From positions 1 to 64,000 of the forward strand of contig NZ_JARUXE010000014.1 in assembly GCF_030433895.1 (NCBI RefSeq): DNA of 64,000 nt, in the 5' to 3' direction. Under the pieces are notes generated by a model. The model saw only the letters and a list, made by a program, of their open reading frames with translations, searched no databases and was not told the DNA's origin. Origin of the DNA: Arthrobacter sp. PsM3. GTDB lineage: Bacteria; Actinomycetota; Actinomycetes; Actinomycetales; Micrococcaceae. The position numbers were made by a program, and so were the translations under genes. Positions 58,230 through 64,000 of this stretch are shown here, piece by piece. How positions within the stretch are numbered: position 1 is the first letter of the stretch; each line of letters opens with the position of its first letter.

Positions 58230-59627
58230 GTGCGCGAGCCGAACAACACCGCAACCATGGCCAGCGGCCCGGAGGCCGCCAGAATCAACGCAGAGCTGGT
58301 GGCAAGACTCGAACGGCTCCCGGTCACTCGACGTCTGAGCCTCATCCGCATCATCATCGGATCAGCAACCTTTTTCGACGCTTACACCGTCCTGGCCATC
58401 GCCTTCGCGATGCCCCAGCTGGTGACGGAATGGCACCTGAGCGCAGGCGAAATCGGAATGATCCTTTCCGCCGGCTATGTCGGCCAAATCTTCGGGTCCC
58501 TCTTCTTCGGACACCTGGCCGAGAGGATCGGACGGCTGCCCGTCCTCCTCATCACCATCCTGCTGTTCGTGTCCATGGACATCGGTTGCCTATTCGCCTG
58601 GGGAGCCTGGTCCATGATCGTCCTCCGCTTCCTCCAAGGCATCGGCACCGGCGGCGAAGTACCAGTCGCCAGCGCCTACATCAACGAATTCATCGGGGCC
58701 AAGAAGCGCGGACGCTTCTTCCTCCTCTATGAAGTGATCTTCCCCGTCGGCCTCATGTTTGCAGGCATTGCCGGCTACTTCCTGGTACCGGTCTTCGGCT
58801 GGAAGGCCATGTTCATCGTCGGCCTCATCCCCGCGGTACTGACTATCCCCATGCGGGCCCTGATGCCCGAGTCACCGCGCTGGCTCGCCTCCACGGGCCG
58901 CGTCAAGAAGGCCGACGCCGTCGTCAGCATGCTCGAAAACGAGGCACTCAAAGCCGGGGCCACGCTGCCCGAACCCGTCGTGCGCCCCGTGGACGCCAAG
59001 GCCACCGCCCGCTCGGACTGGCGGGAACTTTTCAAGGGAATCTACCGCAAACGCACCTTCACCATCTGGTTCCTGTGGATCTGCGTATACATGGTCAACA
59101 ACGGCCTCATCACCTGGCTGCCGACCCTATACAAGCAAACTTTCAACCTGCCACTGCAGACCAGCCTCGCCTACGGCTGGGTGACATCGGCGGTCGGCGT
59201 AGTCGCTTCCATCCTCTGCGCCCTGCTCATTGACAAGGTCGGCCGCAAGCGCTGGTACTCCGTGGCCTTCCTCGCCTCCACCGTTCCCCTCATCATCCTC
59301 ACGGCCCTGGGCGCCGTCTCCGCGACACAGGTCGTCGTGTTCGCCAGCATCGCCTACGCCATCCTCCAGACCATCTCGTTCTCGCTGTACCTCTACTCTG
59401 CAGAGCTCTACCCGACCCGCCTCCGGGCCATCGGCACCGGCTTCGGCAGCGCCTGGCTCCGCGCAGGATCCGCCGTCGGACCGCTCCTCGTCGGATGGAT
59501 CGTCGACAACTACGGCATCAGCTACGTCTTCACCGTCTTCGCAGCAGTCGCCCTCATCGGAGGCCTCATCACCATCGTCTTCGCCATCGAGACCAAGGGC
59601 CGGGTCCTCGAGGAACTCTCGCCCTAA
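58230..59627 (+). CDS. MFS transporter, sugar/acid symporter type
   Basis: A 465-residue carrier from GTG 58230, chosen for the AAGGAGGA 7 bases upstream. IIIGSATFFDAYTVLAIAFA is helix 1; HLAERIGRLPVLLITILLF the loop 2-3 motif; PESPRWLASTGRVKKADAV and the final ETKGRVLEELSP are hallmarks of the sugar porter and related metabolite:H+ symporter groups. It is in one operon with the DapA-family lyase and should import its precursor substrate. Confidence 0.88.
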   Translation: MREPNNTATMASGPEAARINAELVARLERLPVTRRLSLIRIIIGSATFFDAYTVLAIAFAMPQLVTEWHLSAGEIGMILSAGYVGQIFGSLFFGHLAERIGRLPVLLITILLFVSMDIGCLFAWGAWSMIVLRFLQGIGTGGEVPVASAYINEFIGAKKRGRFFLLYEVIFPVGLMFAGIAGYFLVPVFGWKAMFIVGLIPAVLTIPMRALMPESPRWLASTGRVKKADAVVSMLENEALKAGATLPEPVVRPVDAKATARSDWRELFKGIYRKRTFTIWFLWICVYMVNNGLITWLPTLYKQTFNLPLQTSLAYGWVTSAVGVVASILCALLIDKVGRKRWYSVAFLASTVPLIILTALGAVSATQVVVFASIAYAILQTISFSLYLYSAELYPTRLRAIGTGFGSAWLRAGSAVGPLLVGWIVDNYGISYVFTVFAAVALIGGLITIVFAIETKGRVLEELSP

Positions 59628-59665
59628 CCCAGCCCCATACACCGCGCGCAAATTACCAAGCCACG

Positions 59666-59695
59666 GCGGCCCAGACCTCAAAGAGGCTGGGCCGC
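59666..59695 (+). terminator. Terminator after the transporter gene
   Basis: GCGGCCCAG and CTGGGCCGC around a 12-base loop. The rest of 59696-59961 shows no gene. Confidence 0.55.
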
Positions 59696-59961
59696 TCCGG
59701 CTTGCCAGGGCACGACGCGCGGTATCTCAGTGCAAGGGCCAGCCAAGCGTGGATGACCTTCAGAAGGATTCCTCCGCACGGGGCAGCGAATATGTGGGCC
59801 GCCCGTGAGTATGTCAACCCGATTCAGGCCTGTGGAGTCCCTCGCCCGGATCCCTGAATATGTTTTTTCACGTTTCATGTAACCAAAGCGGGTTCGCCGG
59901 AAACTACTGGAATGAACGGCTAAATTTGCCTTCGAAGAAATCAATGGGGGACAGAAATAAC

Positions 59962-60738
59962 ATGAATTACCGGTCCAGCTCTGTCAGAAAAGCAACACTC
60001 ACTGCTCTTGCGTTGAGTCTTACTCTTTCTGCCTGTGCGCCTGCCAAACAAGAAGCAGCCCCGTCAGCATCTCCCTTAACGTCGGTCATTGCGACGGAGA
60101 CTGTTCCTGCCACGGCCGCCCCTACCGCAACGGCTACGCCGACACCCAGCCTCACGGCGACGGTAGAGCCAACGGTGGCTCCTGCTCCTACCCCTGAGCC
60201 AGCCGCACCGGGACTCGCAACCTTCACTTTCCCTGACGGTCATATCTCCTTTGACCACCCTGCCAACTGGACCATCAAAACCCAGCAGGGTCCGTACCTT
60301 GATCATGTGAATGAAACAGACAAGGCAAAGTCAGTAGAGGCTCACATTTACGATGAAACCGGCAACCAGGTTTCAGTCATCACAAGCGGTGGATACGGTG
60401 GCGGTGCAGCAGGACCATCACTGCTGACGGTTCTGGATTCCCAGCCGGTCCCCAGTTTCCCGGTCAGGGATGGTGCCACAGTCTTTGCCTTCATTAAGTA
60501 TGAGAATCCTGTTGACCACTCAGTCTTTTACCGCATGGGCAACATGGGCACAGAGCATGTCACCAACGGTGAAGGTACTTCCGGTAGCTATGTTCGCATT
60601 GTGGGAAATGGCGCGTCCGAAGCACATGTTGACTTTGGCAGCCCCGCATTCAGCTCCCCGGAGAGTGCAAAAGCGTGGATGAAAACCCAGCAATACAGCC
60701 AGCTCAAAGCAATGCTGACCAGCATGCGCTACGTGTAG
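59962..60738 (+). CDS. Exported lipoprotein
   Basis: A 258-residue protein; ATG 59962 follows GGGGGA. Signal peptide with lipobox LSAC, then a Thr/Ala/Pro-rich linker of about 60 residues (PTATATPTPSLTATVEPT), and a folded domain beginning with FPDGHISFDHPANWTI, a pattern seen in actinobacterial surface proteins that resemble PsbP/LpqN-like domains. The C-terminus has SPESAKAWMKTQQYSQLKAM. It should sit on the outer membrane face. Less GC-rich than its neighbours. Function unknown. Confidence 0.75.
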   Translation: MNYRSSSVRKATLTALALSLTLSACAPAKQEAAPSASPLTSVIATETVPATAAPTATATPTPSLTATVEPTVAPAPTPEPAAPGLATFTFPDGHISFDHPANWTIKTQQGPYLDHVNETDKAKSVEAHIYDETGNQVSVITSGGYGGGAAGPSLLTVLDSQPVPSFPVRDGATVFAFIKYENPVDHSVFYRMGNMGTEHVTNGEGTSGSYVRIVGNGASEAHVDFGSPAFSSPESAKAWMKTQQYSQLKAMLTSMRYV

Positions 60739-60788
60739 TAGCCCGGGGTTTATGTCGGGTTGGCAGAGTCACGCCACGGCTTCAGGCT

Positions 60789-60810
60789 GGGCCGGGCCGG
60801 GCCGGGCCGG
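60789..60810. repeat. GGGCC pentanucleotide repeat
   Basis: GGGCC occurs at 60789, 60794, 60799 and 60804, followed by GG: four and a half units in tandem. The four G3 runs could allow a G-quadruplex. Confidence 0.75.
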
Positions 60811-60840
60811 ACCACGCCGCCCCATGTTCGGCTCCCGTCA

Positions 60841-60913
60841 CCAGCGAAAGGCGTCAAAGAACCTTGGAAAGGAACGCCTTGGTCCGGTCGTGCTGCGGAT
60901 TGCTCAGGATCTC
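60841..60913 (-). repeat. Copy of the 3' end of the ABC ATPase gene
   Basis: It matches 61759-61831 with about three differences in 73 bases. It encodes the last 20 codons and stop of the ATPase (ending [15 protein letters not shown]) but has no gene attached. With the genuine 3' end it forms direct repeats that bracket the methyltransferase gene. Confidence 0.92.
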
Positions 60914-60964
60914 CACAGTCGACTGATAAGGCCGCGGTCGTCCACGTAACAAAGTAGTCCACCG

Positions 60965-61011
60965 GGATCCGACGCGGACCGGCGCCTCCGAAGTTGGTCC
61001 GCGTCGGATCC
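60965..61011. terminator. 16-bp perfect hairpin between convergent genes
   Basis: GGATCCGACGCGGACC and GGTCCGCGTCGGATCC around a 15-base loop. It lies downstream of both the lipoprotein and the methyltransferase genes and has no T tract. Confidence 0.65.
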
Positions 61012-61038
61012 GCGGACCGCGGCAAACGGTGTAGCGAG

Positions 61039-61677
61039 TTACAACTGGCGGGCGATGACGTCGTAGATGTGCCAGTGCTTGGGACCCCGAAACGACAGGC
61101 CCTCGGCGTCGTACACCTCGAATGTCTGGATCTGCAGCCCGTCGAAAAGCCGGCGTGCCTCCACCTCGGTGTGGAAGTTCCACTCCGGGACGTCCGCCCA
61201 GGAATCCCGGTCCCCGAACAGGTTCACGGCCACAACGCCCTCGCGCCGGAGGGCTCCCAGCATCATCCACCAGAAGCGTCCGAATTCCGCCGGGCGGATG
61301 AAAGGCAGCGAATAGCCAGCGAAGATCAGGTCCGCTGCCGGGAGGTCCCGGAGTTCCTGGAAGGGGCGGACCTCGATACTGAGCCGGCCGTCCGCGTCCG
61401 TCGGTACGATCCCCAGCAGCCGCTCCCTGGTGTCCAGCAGAGAATCCACGGCGTGCACCCGCCAGCCATCGCGCAGCAGGGCCAGCGTTTCTTTTCCGGC
61501 GCCGCAACCCAGGTCAATGGCACGGCGGCCGTTCCCCTGACCGGCGAAAGACATGGCCTCGATGCAGAGCGGGCGCACGGGACGGTCCGCCTGGGCCGCG
61601 TTGTAGTCAGCCCAGACCTTGCTGTCCGCGAGGCTTTCCACAGCATCATTTTTCCACTCGCGCGGCGGCAAAGCCAC
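61039..61677 (-). CDS. Class I SAM-dependent methyltransferase
   Basis: A 212-residue protein from GTG. The SAM-binding motif I is RRAIDLGCGAGKETLALL, followed by VHAVDSLLDTRERL, motif IV-like ADLIFAGYSLPFI and a typical post-motif RREGVVAVNLFGDRDSW. It resembles small-molecule methyltransferases of the TehB-like group. Target unknown. The gene is bracketed by direct repeats derived from the neighbouring ATPase gene, which suggests that it was inserted there. Confidence 0.87.
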   Translation of the reverse strand: MALPPREWKNDAVESLADSKVWADYNAAQADRPVRPLCIEAMSFAGQGNGRRAIDLGCGAGKETLALLRDGWRVHAVDSLLDTRERLLGIVPTDADGRLSIEVRPFQELRDLPAADLIFAGYSLPFIRPAEFGRFWWMMLGALRREGVVAVNLFGDRDSWADVPEWNFHTEVEARRLFDGLQIQTFEVYDAEGLSFRGPKHWHIYDVIARQL

Positions 61678-61771
61678 AGGTCAGGGCCGCGTAAGGCCCG
61701 GCCCAGGCAGGGCGGGGCCCGCCAGCGAGTGGTCGGCTCCCGGCCTCAGCGAACGTCGCCAGCGAAAGGCG

Positions 61772-62535
<764 letters not shown>

Positions 62536-62539
<4 letters not shown>

Positions 62540-63573
62540 CCTTTTCCTCCAAAGTCGTTTCCGAGCGGTGCTCCGGGCTCGCCGGGACCCGCCGTCGGTG
62601 CCGTTGCCGGCGTCGCCGGTTCCTTGCCTGTCCTGACCCGGCCGGTTCCTCGCGAGAAGCGCTTCTCAATAAAGTGCTGGCCCACCATCAGGACAGAGGT
62701 AAAGAGCAGGTACCAGAGCGACGCCACCAGCAGCAGCGGCACCGGAGTGAACGTCACCGCGGAGATACCGCGGGACACCCCATAGAGGTCGATGCTCAAC
62801 GGAATAGCGGCCACCAGGGAGGTGGTCTTGAGCATTGAGATCACCTCGTTGCCGGTGGGCGGAATGATGATCTTCATGGCCTGCGGAACCACCACGAACC
62901 GCATCGTCTGGCCCCAGGACATCGCCAGCGCCGTCGAGGCCTCTGCCTGTCCCTCGTCCACGGACAACAGCCCGGCGCGCACGATCTCGGACATGTAGGC
63001 CGCTTCGTTCAGCGCCAGCCCAATCACGGCCGTGATGAAGAGGTTGGTGAAGATCTCGTTCGGGATGGTCACCCACGGGTCCGTAAACGGAATGCCCAGC
63101 GTGAACACCGGGTAGATCAGGGACACGATGCCCCAGAAGACCAGCTGCACGTAGACCGGGGTGCCGCGGAAGATCCAGATGTACAGCCAGGCGATGCTCT
63201 TCAGCACCGGGTTGGGCGAAAGCCGCATGATGGCCAGCAGCAGGCCGATGACGATCGCGCCGATCATCGCGTAGATGGTCAGCCAGAGCGTCACCCAGGC
63301 TGCCTGGCTGATCCGGCGGTCGAAGATGTACTTGCCCACGTCCGGCCAGCCGTAGTCCGGGCGCTGGGCGGCGTCCAGCACAAAGACCGCCAGCCCGAGC
63401 ACGAGGATTACTGCCACCACGTTCCGCCAGGGGTGGCGCAGCGGGATGGCGACGATGGCTTCCGGCGGCGCGTCGTCGTCGTGACGGCCCCGGCCGGCCC
63501 GGGGCGTCCTGCCGGACTCCCCGTGCCTGCCGGGTTCGGCCTCAAGCATCCGGTCGGATTCCGGCTCGCTCAT
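62536..63573 (-). CDS. Polar amino acid ABC transporter permease
   Basis: A 345-residue HisM/GlnP-type permease. A long hydrophilic, charged N-terminus of about 45 residues precedes the helices; the core domain has [20 protein letters not shown] and the EAA-like loop [20 protein letters not shown] and [20 protein letters not shown] Pro/Thr-rich C-terminal tail is also present. A single permease gene implies a homodimeric channel. Overlaps the ATPase gene by 4 bases. Confidence 0.92.
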
Positions 63574-63579
63574 CTGCTA

Positions 63580-64000
63580 TCACCCTTTGGCTGCCACGTT
63601 GAGTGCCGCCGTCTTGATGCCGCCGGCTTCCACTCCCCACTTGGACAGGATCTTGTTGTAGGTACCGTCGTCGATCAGCGTCTGGAGGGCCTTCTGCAGG
63701 ACCGGGGTGAATTCGCTGCCCTGGGCCACGGGGATGCCGTACGGGGCCACTTCGAAGGCGTTGCCGGCGGTCTGCAGCTTGTCCTTGGTCTTGGAGATCG
63801 CGTAGAGGGTGACGGGCGAATCGGCGCTCATGGCGTCCACCTGTCCCACCACGAGGGCGTTGGTGGCCTGGTCCTGCGCGTCGTACTTGAAAATGGTGAT
63901 GGCCGGCTTGCCGGCGTCGGTGCAGGCCTTCGACTTTGCGGGCACCTCGTGGGTGTCCTCATAAGTGGTGGCCTGGACGGCGACCTTGAGTCCGCAGGCG
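63580..64000 (-). CDS. Polar amino acid ABC solute-binding protein (partial)
   Basis: The frame continues beyond the right edge; about 140 C-terminal residues are visible. VVGQVDAMSADSPVTLYAIS, GIPVAQGSEFTPVLQKALQT and LIDDGTYNKILSKWGVE are typical of family 3 binding proteins. It would deliver a polar amino acid to the permease encoded 6 bases downstream. The N-terminus, signal and ligand-defining residues are outside the window. Confidence 0.9.
   Translation of the reverse strand, partial: ACGLKVAVQATTYEDTHEVPAKSKACTDAGKPAITIFKYDAQDQATNALVVGQVDAMSADSPVTLYAISKTKDKLQTAGNAFEVAPYGIPVAQGSEFTPVLQKALQTLIDDGTYNKILSKWGVEAGGIKTAALNVAAKG

Overview
The window is high-GC actinobacterial DNA, most likely from the Micrococcaceae (Arthrobacter, Pseudarthrobacter or Paenarthrobacter type). 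The reasons are codon usage, GTG/TTG starts, LacI- and GntR/FCD-controlled catabolic operons, an ABC sugar importer without its own ATPase, and a recurrent family of hairpin terminators. The first 31 bases are homopolymer runs, so the left edge is probably a contig end. The right edge cuts a solute-binding protein gene.

Layout. (1) 1-6650 is an accessory stretch: a RusA-like resolvase, a lipoprotein, orphan membrane and zinc-ribbon proteins, decayed phage-like and DUF4352-like genes, and IS-end-like repeats. (2) 6664-12887 is an alpha-glucoside operon: LacI regulator, ABC binding protein, two permeases and a GH13 glucosidase. (3) 12888-18941 is a patchwork of exported proteins, a decayed second copy of the GH13 gene, and IS481- and ISL3-like remnants. 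(4) 18970-35628 is the most interesting region: a split amine-catabolic regulon. It holds an APC permease, alcohol dehydrogenase, glutamine-synthetase-like ligase, two glutamine-amidotransferase-fold proteins, a cytochrome P450, two aldehyde dehydrogenases, a GABA-type aminotransferase, a flavodoxin, an FprA-type reductase, an HtaA-domain protein and two GntR regulators. A 13-bp palindrome (GTATACCGKATAC) recurs at four promoters that together cover every intact gene of the block. (5) 35971-40815 is a C5-dicarboxylate-type acyl-CoA operon (GntR, class III CoA-transferase, CitE-like lyase, MaoC hydratase, acyl-CoA dehydrogenase) with its own palindrome. (6) 40936-49025 holds assorted genes (ion channel, VOC, SRPBCC, DinB, secreted GDPD, SnoaL-like, sigma factor). 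(7) 49156-55833 is an MFS/GntR/formamidase/amidase/DUF1275 operon plus a convergent MFS exporter. (8) 55990-59627 is a LacI/DapA-family/MFS sugar-acid locus. (9) 59962-64000 is a lipoprotein, a methyltransferase and a polar amino acid ABC importer.

How the genes work together in region 4 (inference): the P450, fed by FprA and flavodoxin, would oxidise a cyclic or N-substituted amine. The ring-opened amino-aldehyde would pass through gamma-glutamylation, aldehyde oxidation and gamma-glutamyl hydrolysis. The resulting omega-amino acid would be transaminated and oxidised to a dicarboxylate. P450 plus a glutamine-synthetase gene plus a GntR regulator is the known arrangement of mycobacterial piperidine/pyrrolidine/morpholine loci. 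The flavodoxin in place of a ferredoxin, and a cytosolic HtaA-domain protein inside the redox operon, are not part of that arrangement.
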